DNA from: Methylotuvimicrobium alcaliphilum 20Z
GTDB taxonomy: Bacteria > Pseudomonadota > Gammaproteobacteria > Methylococcales > Methylomonadaceae
Length of the DNA: 64,000 nucleotides
Direction: 5' to 3'
NCBI RefSeq assembly: GCF_000968535.2
Contig: NC_016112.1
Location: 868,001 to 932,000, forward strand
Shown: piece after piece, positions 26,777 through 35,917 of the stretch
How positions within the stretch are numbered: position 1 is the stretch's first letter
Layout: each line of letters opens with the position of its first letter
The notes under the pieces: model-generated
What the model saw: only the letters and a program-made list of their open reading frames with translations
What the model was told of the DNA's origin: nothing
Database searches by the model: none
Made by a program: the position numbers and the translations under genes

Positions 26777-27700
26777 TTGAAAAAGCCATCCCTAAACTAT
26801 TTTCGATTCAACTTCAAAGCCATGGGTACGCCCTGCGAGATACAGTTGTTTGCTCGCTCGCGGCAGTCCGCCCAACAAGCAGCGAATATCGTTATCGCCG
26901 ATGTGCAGCGTTTGGAGCGTTTATATTCGCGTTACCGATCGGATAGTTTCTTATCCGAAATAAACCGTACCGCCGCTCGGGCGGGATCGATAAGTGTCGA
27001 CGACGAAACGGCCGGCTTGTTGAATTATGCGCAAACCTGCTACGAACAAAGTGACGGCTTGTTTGATATTAGTTCCGGTATCTTGCGCAAGGCTTGGCGT
27101 TTCGACCGGAATATCTTGCCGGATGAAGGGCAAATTCAAGCGCTATTGGATAAAATCGGTTGGCATAAGATCGGCTGGCAACAGCCGAAATTAAGTTTTT
27201 CTGTGTCCGGTATGGAGCTTGATTTCGGCGGTATCGTTAAGGAATACGCGGTGGATCGCGCTGCCCGGTTGTGCCAGCAGGTCGGTATCGAGCATGGTCT
27301 GATCAATCTTGGCGGCGATATTAAAATCGTCGGACCCCGGCCGGACGGTTCGCCTTGGCAAATCGGCATCGCGCATCCGCGGCGTAAAGGCAAGGTCATG
27401 CAATCATTGGGTTTGGCAAGCGGTGCCTTGGCGAGCAGCGGCGATTACGAGCGTTGTTTAGAAATCGCAGGTGTGCGTTATGGCCATGTTCTAAATCCTA
27501 TAACAGGGTGGCCGGTGCGTTTTTTAGCTTCGGTTAGTGTCGTCGGCGACTTTTGCGTGGTTTCGGGTAGTGCTTCGACCATTGCGATGCTGAAAGAAGA
27601 GCAAGGCCCTGCCTGGCTAGAGACTTTGGGGTTGCCCTATCTTTGGGTCGATGTCAACGGCAATGCAGGCGGCCCGCTTATGGAAAATTCGTCCATGTAA
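26777..27700 (+). CDS. apbE: ApbE-family FAD:protein FMN transferase
   Basis: About 307 residues. ApbE moves FMN from FAD onto a Thr/Ser of a target protein outside the cytoplasm. Family blocks are present: MGTPCEIQLF, DSFLSEINR, FDFGGI-type LDFGGIVKEYAVDRA, LINLGGDIKIVG, and the H-x3-P-x-TG motif GHVLNPITGWPV. The frame opens at TTG 26777; an ATG at 26822 (MGTPCEIQ) is the alternative. No signal peptide or lipobox is visible, unusual for the family. It completes the TlpA/DUF4266/DUF3570 cluster. The last codons (ENSSM stop) coincide with a family 1 MITE fragment, so the C-terminus may have been altered by it. Confidence 0.88.
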   Translation: MKKPSLNYFRFNFKAMGTPCEIQLFARSRQSAQQAANIVIADVQRLERLYSRYRSDSFLSEINRTAARAGSISVDDETAGLLNYAQTCYEQSDGLFDISSGILRKAWRFDRNILPDEGQIQALLDKIGWHKIGWQQPKLSFSVSGMELDFGGIVKEYAVDRAARLCQQVGIEHGLINLGGDIKIVGPRPDGSPWQIGIAHPRRKGKVMQSLGLASGALASSGDYERCLEIAGVRYGHVLNPITGWPVRFLASVSVVGDFCVVSGSASTIAMLKEEQGPAWLETLGLPYLWVDVNGNAGGPLMENSSM

Positions 27701-27799
27701 GCTCTATGCTGGCCTCTTACCTAGCGTTAGGTGAGGTGAGGGATCGAACGCTTCGGCGCCTCCACGGGTACGGCCAAAATTTGAAGTGCGAAAAGTATA
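27686..27799. repeat. MITE family 1 fragment overlapping the apbE 3' end
   Basis: It runs from the core sequence CGTCCATGTAAGCTCTATGC to the end GAAGTGCGAAAAGTATA. It includes the CCTAGCGTTAGGTGAG module. The core starts inside apbE codons, and the TAA stop replaces the TAG-G of other copies. Confidence 0.7.
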
Positions 27800-27815
27800 A
27801 TCACGAAATCTTAAA

Positions 27816-28007
27816 CCTAAAAAGAGCAGTTGAGAGTCTCAAACTACCGTTCGCCCTGAGCCCTTCGGTTACGCTCAGGAGAGCCATGTTAAAGGGTGAA
27901 CGGTAGATTGAGGCTTCACCAGGCCGGTGAACGTGTTGTAGACCCTTCATGCTTCGACTTTACTCAGCACGAACGTTCTACAACACATGCCAACTGCTCT
28001 TTTTAGG
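27816..28007. repeat. Family 3 repeat with a nested palindrome
   Basis: The ends CCTAAAAAGAGCAGTT and AACTGCTCTTTTTAGG are near-perfect inverted repeats, and the element ends directly at the mltF stop codon. Its centre has GTTGTAGACCCTTCATGC. Compared with the copy at 60984 it has an extra ~60 bp, CTACCGTTCGCCC...GGGTGAACGGTAG, bordered by TTGAG on each side. It can also act as a U-tract hairpin terminator. Confidence 0.8.
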
Positions 28008-29372
28008 TTAAACCGACTCCGGTGTTTCCGTTTTGCGCAGGAGGTCGTGATATAGCCGGATGCGGTCTATGTATTTAACCGAATCCTTGCCTGCTGCATA
28101 ACCGTATTTTAGGTTTTTGAAATGTCGCCTTTCCGACAGCAGCGGCAGCACTTGTTTGATATCGGCCCAGACATTCGGGTTTTTGCCCATCTTTTTGGCC
28201 AGTTCGCGTGCATCGTACAGGTGGGCGATGCCGATATTGTAGGCGGTCATCGCGAACCAGATGCGGTCTTCTTCGGCAACTTCTTGAGGAATTCTTTTCA
28301 GCAATTGCTGCATATATTTCGCACCGCCCCGGATGCTTTGTCTGGGGTTGAGCCGGTCATTTACACCCAGCGATTTTGCGGTATTGTTGGTTAGCATCAT
28401 CAAACCTCGTACGCCGGTCGGGCTTTTCGCGTCGGGGTTCCATTCCGATTCACCGTAAGCCTGAGTTGCCAGTAATGTCCATGGAATGTTGTAGTCGGCC
28501 GCGACTTGTTTGAAATAAGATTTGTATTTGGGCAGGCGTTTTTTGACGCGTTGCAAAAAAACCGCAGCATCATGGTAGTCGAACAATTCGGCGTAGCCGT
28601 AATAGCGTTCGTTAATCGCTTTTAGCGTCGAGTCGCTTTGTATGCGCGCGAGCCAATTTCCGATGTATTGCCTGAGAGTTGAGGAATTGTTCGGCAATGC
28701 CCAGGCCAGTTTTTCTTCGGATAGCGTATAGGCGTTGATTAGATTAGGAAAATGCAGGCGGTTGACTGTAACGATATTCGATTCGACGACCGTGCAATCG
28801 ACTGCGCCGTTGGCGACTTGTTCGAGAACTTGCTCGGTCGATAACGTCGTGGTGCTTTGCCATGATAGTTCAGGGTGCTGCTGCCTGATTTCGGAGAGTT
28901 TTTCATCGCTACGGCTGTCTGTAATGACCAGCAGTGAATGATTCAACAGGTCTTCATTAGTCTTCGGCAGTTTGCTGCGTTTGTTGCAAACGACCTGTTG
29001 TTCGACCGTTTTGTAACTCGGCCCGTACTGGAAATGTTTCGCGCCGTACTCGCTAGGGGTCAATCCGGCCGCGGCGATATGGCCTTCGCCGGCCGCCAGC
29101 GCTGCCATGATGTCGAAAGTGTTGTCGTAGACCTTGTATTCGACGTCGATATTCAGCGACCGTGCCAATTGCTGCGTCAGTTCGTATTCGAAACCTTGTT
29201 GCGTGGCGTCGTCGTGGTAATACGTCGTCGGCGCGTGGCGGGTCAAAACGATTAGCTTGCCTTTTTCGCGAATGTCTTCCCAGACACTAACGGGTTTTCG
29301 ATTCAGGTCGGTATCGTGTACCGGCAGTTGGACGAATAGCGGGATGAACAACGCATGTAACGTCTTTTTCAT
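28008..29372 (-). CDS. mltF: Membrane-bound lytic murein transglycosylase F
   Basis: A 454-residue protein with the MltF two-part layout: an exported N-terminus, a periplasmic solute-binding-like domain (residues ~35-265, KLIVLTRHAPTTYY ... GFEYELTQQLA) that senses muropeptides, and a C-terminal SLT domain (~285-440). The catalytic Glu is in AYGESEWNPDAKSPTG, with RGLMMLTNNTAKSLGV and TAYNIGIAHLYDA following. The first residues form only a weak signal (MKKTLHALFIPLFVQL). It lies 20 bp downstream of tamB on the same strand and may be read with it. Confidence 0.93.
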   Translation of the reverse strand: MKKTLHALFIPLFVQLPVHDTDLNRKPVSVWEDIREKGKLIVLTRHAPTTYYHDDATQQGFEYELTQQLARSLNIDVEYKVYDNTFDIMAALAAGEGHIAAAGLTPSEYGAKHFQYGPSYKTVEQQVVCNKRSKLPKTNEDLLNHSLLVITDSRSDEKLSEIRQQHPELSWQSTTTLSTEQVLEQVANGAVDCTVVESNIVTVNRLHFPNLINAYTLSEEKLAWALPNNSSTLRQYIGNWLARIQSDSTLKAINERYYGYAELFDYHDAAVFLQRVKKRLPKYKSYFKQVAADYNIPWTLLATQAYGESEWNPDAKSPTGVRGLMMLTNNTAKSLGVNDRLNPRQSIRGGAKYMQQLLKRIPQEVAEEDRIWFAMTAYNIGIAHLYDARELAKKMGKNPNVWADIKQVLPLLSERRHFKNLKYGYAAGKDSVKYIDRIRLYHDLLRKTETPESV

Positions 29373-29392
29373 AACAGTACCTTTAGTAGTAA

Positions 29393-32300
29393 TCAGTCCT
29401 TTTCCAACCGGTATTTTAAATCGATCCTTTGCGATTCCCCGGCTCGGGTCTGCAGACTAAAATGTTGAGTCAATGTTTGTTCCAAAATGACGGCATAGGT
29501 ATTGGAAAACAGGCCTAATGAAAAACCCAGATATAAATCGGGATTAATGTATTTGCCGAGGCGCACTGCGGTGTCTTCGAGGCGCTGGGCTTCCTCGACC
29601 TCGAACTGATCGAAGCCTAGCTGGTTGCTGAGCCATGAAAGTTCGCCTGCGCCGTAGTTGATTGCGGCCTTGGCTAGCATGTTGGCTTGCGATTCGCCGG
29701 TACGTTGCAAGGAACGGCCGGTCAGCAGATAGGCCAGCGCATCGGATTCCGGCATCGGCGGCCGGCTCGATACTTTGGTTTGCGGCGATTTGACCGGCCC
29801 GGTCACGGTCAATATTGCGGTTACATCTTCGCCGATGGCTTTACGCGTTGCTTCGATGTTTAGCCAAGGGTTGTCCACCGGTCCGTTGAATAAAAATTCG
29901 CCTCTGGTTATCGTCAAATCTTGTCCGTAAGCCTTGTATCTCGCATCTTGCATCGCAACTCGGCCTTGCATGCGTTGCGTGCCGGGCGAGGAAGTATAAC
30001 GGAGGTTGCCGGTCAGCCGGGTATCCATGCCGTAGCCGGAGAAACGCACCTGTTCGCTCAACAAGATGCCGATATCGGTTTGTACGTTCAAGGCAGTCTC
30101 TACTTCCTCGATGATTTCCCGACCGATGATGATTTCATCGGCGCTGGGTGCAATCGCGGTTTCCGGTAGTTCGACTAGCTTCAATTCGGCGCTGTCGACG
30201 GTGACATCGCCGGTGACCTGAACAGATGCCTCACTTTGTTTAACCGTCAAGCGCGGCGATACGCTAATTTCCGCTTCGGGTAAGCGAGCTATTTCGAATT
30301 CGCTGCCGGTGATCGTCAGTTCAGCAGGAAAACCGGCTTCCGGATTCAGATCGAAGGTGCCGTCGAGATACAGCGATCCTTTGCCGGAATCGATGCGTCC
30401 GGACAAGGTCAACTGTTCGGGCTGTCCCAGCTGCCCCGATAATCTGAGGTTGATGTTGTGCGGATGAATGCCGATTTCAGGCACATCGAGTTCGGCATTG
30501 CTGAGTTGCAGCAGGCCGCTGAGTGCCGGTCGTTCGGTGTCGCCGGCGAGGGTCAGATCGGCCGTGATCCGGCCTTTGAGATTTTCGATATCCTGCACTA
30601 ACTGATCTATCAGGCTTAAGTCGGCAATCGATGCTTGCAAGTTGCCTGTCAAAGACTGTGCGTTTGTTGCGGCGAGCGGTGCGGTTTTGACTTGCGCACT
30701 GATAAAGTCCCGGCCGGTCAATCCGATTCTCAACTCGGCATCGAGCCGCTCATCGCCGTATTGCGCTTTCAGCCGAGTTTCGGATAAAGCAAAAATAAGG
30801 GGTTTCTCGCCGTCTCGGGAAAGTTGTAGCGATGCATTTACGACCGTGGCGCCGGCATCGGCCGTCAGGCGTTCGCCTCGTTTCAGGAAATTGGCGTTGG
30901 CATTGAGCGCACCGTCGAGGCTCAAGTTTTCGGGCAACCACGGTTTAATCATGGCCAAGTCGATATTGCGCAATTCGGCAGTGGCGTTCAGGCGGCTCTC
31001 TAGTGAGCCGTCGGCGCTCAGGCAGATCGCCGCACCGGTCTGAACGAGGCAATTTTGCGGCAGGTTGACACCGATATCGTCGCCGGCGAAATCCAGCCGA
31101 ATCGGCCAAGGCCGGTCGAGTCGCCATTGCTTTATTTGCGCTTGGTCGATGTCAAGACGTTCCAGCGTCGCAAGCCAGCGTTGATTTCGTAAACTGCCGT
31201 TGAGTACGGTATCGAGCTTGACGATTTCGGAACTCAATTTCGCGTCGAACCGGTGATCGTTTAACGATCCCGAGCCTTGCAGCGTTAATTCATCGATCGC
31301 TTGCCCGTCCAACTCTACGCCTTGCAAAACCAGGTCGAGTTGCGAACGTTGGCCCAAGGCTTCGGCATAGTCGAGATTCAGCGTCAACAGGCCGATACTG
31401 AAATCTTGGTAACTTAGTTTGTTGGCATTCAATTGAGCTTTGACGGCAGGGGCCAGGTAATTGCCGCGTACGGTGCCGCTGCCTTTGATCGAGCCGGAAA
31501 GTCCCGGCCAAACGGCCGCGAGATTGGGTGCATCGATCGAAAAATCGAGATTGGAGCGGGTTTCGGCCAGAATGCCGTCGGCCGTAAGGCGATTCTCGGA
31601 CGATTGCAGCAGCAGTTGGTCTATGGTAAGGCGTTGCTCGGCGAAAGCCAGTTTGCCATGACCTTGAATCGGGCTATCGAAAAGCGTGCCGTGCAGTTTT
31701 TCGATAGTGAGCGTGGCGGTCAATTGTTCTTCGGCAAAGCGTCCTGATGCAGCGGCTTGAAGATTCAACGAGCCGCTGATGTCGGGCGTAAAGTCGCCCG
31801 GATCGAGCTGTTGGGCATTCAGGTCCAGCGCGAAATCTATCGCGTCGCGCCACGAAACTTTGCCTTTCAGATCCAGCCGTCCTTGTTTCGGACGTAGAGA
31901 CAGTTGATGTATATCGATCGCTTCGGTACTGCCTTGTCCATTGAAAAGCACGTCGAACGGCGGTAATTGTTCCATTGCCAGCTTGGCGGTCAGATCGATT
32001 CGGTAATCGTCCAAGGTTCCGCTCAAATCGAAACGGCCTTGGTCGGTTTCGACCTGGGGAGGGCCGGAGAGCGGCCATTGAAGTTTTTTCCAGTCGCCGG
32101 TCAAATTCACGCTGATCGGTTCGTCGGCCCATATCACACGGCCCGCCAACGTAAGGCGGCCTTGCTTCGGCGCCAGTTCCAACCGTTCGAGCGTCAACGA
32201 ATCGCTATCGCCATAGCCGGCCAATTGCAACGCAAACGATTCCTGCTCGGCCGACAGTTGTGCGGCCAGATCGATACGGTAATCGTCCGCGTTGCCGTCG

Positions 32301-33136
32301 ATCGTGAACTCACCCTCCGGGCTCGCAATATCGGCTTCGCCGTCCAGCGGCCATTGCAATCGTTGCCAGCGGCCGGAGACCGAAAAAACCGGCACACTTT
32401 CGGCCAAATTGAGCCGGGCTTCATGATAAAACCGAAAAGGGCCTTCGGCATGGCCCGTCAGCATGAGTTCCTTTAGCGTGCCCAGCACCGTCATTTCACC
32501 GTCAATCGCCGGCGTTTCCGGTAGTTTCAATTGCCAGGCCAATTGCGCCGATAACGGAAAATGCGGTTGAAGTTCGATTTCCGCGCGCCCGTAAACGGTT
32601 GCCTCCGGCATTTCTAGCGCGAGGCCGGTCAGGCGCAACGTATTATCGATCAAGGCGGCGCGCAGGCGAAAGTGGTCGATCGCAATGTCTTGCTCGCCGC
32701 TTCGGAAACGCGTCGCTTGCAAGTCGATATCATCGATTAGGATAGCCAAAGGAATGTTCGGCATCGAAAAAGGCTCGTCATCGTCGGGCTCGGGCGCTTC
32801 GTCTGTTATCTCGACCGATAAGCCGTTCGCTGCAAGCCTGTTGATATGCAGCGTGCCGCTCAATAATGCCGAAGGCTTCCAGCCGAAAACGAATGTGTCC
32901 AGCGTGACTTGTTCGGTTTCGCTACGATAGACGAGTTTGTTCAGGGTTAGCTCGCCAAGCAGCGTGCCGTCGATGCGCTTGATTTCGGCATCGAGTTCGG
33001 TGACGCTGATCACGGTTTGAATCAACCAGCGGCTGCCGGGTTCAGTGCCGAGTATCGCCAACAGTGCGATCGGCAGGCTCAACAGCGTTCCGCTCAGCGT
33101 CAGCACGAGCGCCTTGAAAAAAGCTTTTGCGTTCAC
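29393..33136 (-). CDS. tamB: Translocation and assembly module subunit TamB
   Basis: A 1247-residue AsmA-like/DUF490 protein, typical TamB length. The N-terminal membrane anchor (LVLTLSGTLLSLPIALLAI) is followed by a very long repetitive beta-taco region, with internal repeats such as LSGTLDDYRIDL and ADDYRIDLAAQLS, and a conserved C-terminal DUF490 block ending TRAGESQRIDLKYRLEKD. It spans the periplasm, contacts TamA, and is now linked to lipid transport to the outer membrane as well as to autotransporter assembly. The ATG overlaps the tamA stop by 4 bp, so the pair is translationally coupled. Confidence 0.94.
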   Translation of the reverse strand: MNAKAFFKALVLTLSGTLLSLPIALLAILGTEPGSRWLIQTVISVTELDAEIKRIDGTLLGELTLNKLVYRSETEQVTLDTFVFGWKPSALLSGTLHINRLAANGLSVEITDEAPEPDDDEPFSMPNIPLAILIDDIDLQATRFRSGEQDIAIDHFRLRAALIDNTLRLTGLALEMPEATVYGRAEIELQPHFPLSAQLAWQLKLPETPAIDGEMTVLGTLKELMLTGHAEGPFRFYHEARLNLAESVPVFSVSGRWQRLQWPLDGEADIASPEGEFTIDGNADDYRIDLAAQLSAEQESFALQLAGYGDSDSLTLERLELAPKQGRLTLAGRVIWADEPISVNLTGDWKKLQWPLSGPPQVETDQGRFDLSGTLDDYRIDLTAKLAMEQLPPFDVLFNGQGSTEAIDIHQLSLRPKQGRLDLKGKVSWRDAIDFALDLNAQQLDPGDFTPDISGSLNLQAAASGRFAEEQLTATLTIEKLHGTLFDSPIQGHGKLAFAEQRLTIDQLLLQSSENRLTADGILAETRSNLDFSIDAPNLAAVWPGLSGSIKGSGTVRGNYLAPAVKAQLNANKLSYQDFSIGLLTLNLDYAEALGQRSQLDLVLQGVELDGQAIDELTLQGSGSLNDHRFDAKLSSEIVKLDTVLNGSLRNQRWLATLERLDIDQAQIKQWRLDRPWPIRLDFAGDDIGVNLPQNCLVQTGAAICLSADGSLESRLNATAELRNIDLAMIKPWLPENLSLDGALNANANFLKRGERLTADAGATVVNASLQLSRDGEKPLIFALSETRLKAQYGDERLDAELRIGLTGRDFISAQVKTAPLAATNAQSLTGNLQASIADLSLIDQLVQDIENLKGRITADLTLAGDTERPALSGLLQLSNAELDVPEIGIHPHNINLRLSGQLGQPEQLTLSGRIDSGKGSLYLDGTFDLNPEAGFPAELTITGSEFEIARLPEAEISVSPRLTVKQSEASVQVTGDVTVDSAELKLVELPETAIAPSADEIIIGREIIEEVETALNVQTDIGILLSEQVRFSGYGMDTRLTGNLRYTSSPGTQRMQGRVAMQDARYKAYGQDLTITRGEFLFNGPVDNPWLNIEATRKAIGEDVTAILTVTGPVKSPQTKVSSRPPMPESDALAYLLTGRSLQRTGESQANMLAKAAINYGAGELSWLSNQLGFDQFEVEEAQRLEDTAVRLGKYINPDLYLGFSLGLFSNTYAVILEQTLTQHFSLQTRAGESQRIDLKYRLEKD

Positions 33137-34971
33137 AGCTGCGATCCTGCCGAGAAATGCACCTGAAACGACGAACCCGATTCATGAAAAGGCACCGCGA
33201 AATCGATTCGCACCGGTCCGACCGGCGATATCCAGCGAACGCCGAGTCCCGCGCCGATTTTTACATCGATATCGCTGAAATCGTTATGCGCGTTGCCGCC
33301 GTCGACAAAAGCCGCGACACCCCATTGATCGCCGATGAATTGTTCGTATTCGAGGCTCAGCACGGACAGCATCTTGCCGCCGATCACCTGTCCGGCCGCA
33401 TTGGTCGGGCCGAGTTCTTTGTATTCGTAGCCTCGTATCGATTGCGCGCCGCCGGCGTAATAACGGTAAGTCGTCGGTAAGTCGTCGAAGTTGCTGACCA
33501 GACTAGCGCCGACGTCGCCGCGCATGATGAAGCGCCCGGACCACGGCACGCCGGTAATGAATCGCGCGCCGGCGCCGGCTTGCACGAAACTCAGAGTCGA
33601 GACTACCGATTCGTGCGCACCGGCCAGGGAAAAATTCAAATGATAACCTTCGGTAGGTCTGAACGGTGAGTTGCTGCGCGTGTATTGCAGGCGAACGCCG
33701 GGTATCAATAGCAAGGCGCTGCTATCGACATCGACATCGGCAGATCGGAACGATTCGTAAACGAGATCCAGAAAGCCGATTTGTTGCCAGCCGCTCGGGG
33801 CTATGCGTTGACGCTGTGCCGATAGTTTGAACATATTCGAAGTGAATGTATCCGGTTCTTCATGCTTGAATCCCGCGCCGAAACTGAAAAAGTCGCTGGT
33901 CGGTTGTTGCAGCGGAATGTTGTAACGGCTTTCCGCGGTCGACAGCACTGGCGACAGGTCCAAGGCCGCGTTGAACGTGTGTCCGCGCCTATTTAGCCGC
34001 CGATTGGTATAACCTAAGCTGAACAGCGGGCCGAAATTCGTGTCGTAACCGACGCCGACTTCGTAGCTGTGTTTCTTTTGAGGATAGAGCGCGATGTCGA
34101 CCGGCACTTTTAAATCGACCGCGTCGTCGATACGAGGCCGGATTTCTATGGTCCTGAAATAACCGCCTGCGGTTAGATTGTTGTAGGTGTCGGCCAGTTT
34201 TCGGCTTGAATAAGGCTCGTCTTCTTCAAGCGGGATAAAGCGCTGAACGAAGTCCGGATTCAGGATGTCTTGGTCAATCTTGACTTCGCCGAAGAAATAA
34301 CGCTGTCCGGAAGCGAAGTCGAGAATAATATTAGCGCTGTTGCGTTCGGTATCGACTTTGATCGCGCTTTTCATAAAGCGGGCGTCGAAATAGCCGCGTT
34401 CCTGGGCGAGCGATTGAAAACTGCTTTTGAACGATTCGTAGCGTCCATGGTGCAGAATGTTACCGGTTTTAATGGGGTTCCCTGCGAGCAATTGGTTATA
34501 AGCCGTATCGAATTCCGCTTCCCCCGAGACGCTTATGGCGAGTTCTTCGATGCGCACCGGCGGGCCTCGGGTGATTTTGAATTCGGCCTGCCAGCAGTCT
34601 TCATTGAAGCCCAGGTTTTTTTCGACGCGGGTGTGATAGTAGCCTAGCGCCCGCATCGCTTTGTCGATTTCGGTGTCGGACTGCGCGAACAAGCGATTGA
34701 TCCGCCATTGTGGAGCGTCACAAGCTTCTTTCGATAGGCTCAAGAAGGCGCGCACATTGGCTTTTTGCCCGCTGCTGACGCCTGAAATGACGATGTCCGG
34801 CGTATCGGGTTCGAAGACGTCGAACGGCAGCAGACGGCGCAGCATGGCTTGAAAACCGCTTTCGCTTTCAGGTGTCGTAGCGGCGATGCCGTTGCAAGAA
34901 ACAAGCAACAATGCCGGGAGACAGAGACTTTTTCGGCACTTGAAGATGCTTATCATAACAGTGAAGGCCAA
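33133..34971 (-). CDS. tamA: Translocation and assembly module subunit TamA
   Basis: A 612-residue outer-membrane protein of the BamA/Omp85 family. A signal peptide (SLCLPALLLVSCNGIAA) precedes three POTRA domains (residues ~55-290) and a 16-strand barrel. The Omp85 marks GAQSIRGYEYKELGP and the C-terminal VRIDFAVPFHESGSSFQVHFS are present. TamA and TamB form a complex across the envelope. The start is the ATG used in the frame; MISIFKCRK seven codons in is an alternative. Head of the tamA-tamB unit. Confidence 0.93.
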   Translation of the reverse strand: MAFTVMISIFKCRKSLCLPALLLVSCNGIAATTPESESGFQAMLRRLLPFDVFEPDTPDIVISGVSSGQKANVRAFLSLSKEACDAPQWRINRLFAQSDTEIDKAMRALGYYHTRVEKNLGFNEDCWQAEFKITRGPPVRIEELAISVSGEAEFDTAYNQLLAGNPIKTGNILHHGRYESFKSSFQSLAQERGYFDARFMKSAIKVDTERNSANIILDFASGQRYFFGEVKIDQDILNPDFVQRFIPLEEDEPYSSRKLADTYNNLTAGGYFRTIEIRPRIDDAVDLKVPVDIALYPQKKHSYEVGVGYDTNFGPLFSLGYTNRRLNRRGHTFNAALDLSPVLSTAESRYNIPLQQPTSDFFSFGAGFKHEEPDTFTSNMFKLSAQRQRIAPSGWQQIGFLDLVYESFRSADVDVDSSALLLIPGVRLQYTRSNSPFRPTEGYHLNFSLAGAHESVVSTLSFVQAGAGARFITGVPWSGRFIMRGDVGASLVSNFDDLPTTYRYYAGGAQSIRGYEYKELGPTNAAGQVIGGKMLSVLSLEYEQFIGDQWGVAAFVDGGNAHNDFSDIDVKIGAGLGVRWISPVGPVRIDFAVPFHESGSSFQVHFSAGSQL

Positions 34972-35000
34972 AAGTTTCGGCCCATGCTGTCAGGGATTTA

Positions 35001-35402
35001 TTAATCTGACAACGGAAAGACTTCGATCGACTCGGCAGGTTGGGGCGCCGGGTAAGACGGATAAGCGCTTTCTTGCGGTCGACCGGTTTGGTAAAGCATT
35101 TCGCCTTCCTCGAGTAGTTTTTTGCCTTGTTCGATCATGTTTTGGCCATCTTTGACCTGAAGTTCGCCCTGGGCAATTATTTTCTTGCCTTCGTTAATCG
35201 TATCGCGGCCTTCGGCAATTCTTTTATTGCCGTCCTTGACCAGGCGGTTGCCTTCATTCCATTTAATGCCGGCTTCGATGAATGGACCGCCTTGTTTTAT
35301 CATCAGATCGCCTTTGCTTGGTGCGGGCGTGTTGCAACCGGCCAATTGAGTAGCGAATACCGAAAGTACCGGTAATAGGATCGATAATTTGGTTTTAGAC
35401 AT
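35001..35402 (-). CDS. Lipoprotein of glycine-spaced heptad repeats
   Basis: A 133-residue lipoprotein: the signal ends in AGC (about residue 23). From residue ~40 to 110 glycine recurs every seven residues (GNRLVKD, GNKRIAE, GRDTINE, GKKIIAQ, GELQVKD, GQNMIEQ, GKKLLEE, GEMLYQT), giving at least eight repeats of an amphipathic helix. The tail is Pro/Tyr-rich (SAYPSYPAPQPAES). I do not know a named family. Such a helix could lie on the membrane or peptidoglycan surface. It sits 29 bp upstream of tamA on the same strand and may belong to the tam unit. Confidence 0.7.
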   Translation of the reverse strand: MSKTKLSILLPVLSVFATQLAGCNTPAPSKGDLMIKQGGPFIEAGIKWNEGNRLVKDGNKRIAEGRDTINEGKKIIAQGELQVKDGQNMIEQGKKLLEEGEMLYQTGRPQESAYPSYPAPQPAESIEVFPLSD

Positions 35403-35917
35403 GACTGGGCCTTTTGATTGGAAAAAACGAGCCGATATTATAACGTAATTAAGGAATTAGCGGGTTTCAGGAGAGTGATTCATTCGGAGGGGGAGGGGGG
35501 GAAATCATTTGAAAGCGATTTTGGGGTTGAGCTCGGATAGGGAAATGAAAATCTACTTGATGATTGTTACAGTAACGTTCATGAAGACCTGGCAAGAGCC
35601 CGGCAAATGAAAGTGCGAGGTTTGTGGAGGGTGCGGTCACTCGCCCGACAGGACGCCGTAAATACGTCCATGTAGGCTCGACGGCGGCTCCCTGCCGCCG
35701 ACGCCTGTCGATCGAGCAATCGCCCCCTCTCCGGAACCGGCATTGCCAGAACGGAGTTTTGCATATCGAAAAATTAGATAATTAATCCAAATTTACGATC
35801 TTTCACAGTAAATAACACTAATTCGATTGACTTTAAACTTTATTGCGGTAAAAAATTTCAGATAGGTCGCGAAGCAGTTGACCGAGTTCTATTCGTGTAC
35901 GCTAGCCGGGAGGAAAA
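35403..35917. other. Intergenic region between divergent lipoprotein and protease genes
   Basis: 515 bp holding a G-run (GGAGGGGGAGGGGGGG, about 35487-35500), a diverged family 2 MITE, and the AT-rich promoter side of the protease. No gene is supported. Confidence 0.45.
35575..35760. repeat. MITE family 2, diverged copy
   Basis: The core is clear: GACAGGACGCCGTAAATACG, TCCATGTAGGCTCGACGGCG and GCCGCCGACGCCTGTCGATC. The outer ends have decayed and no longer pair well. Confidence 0.7.
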
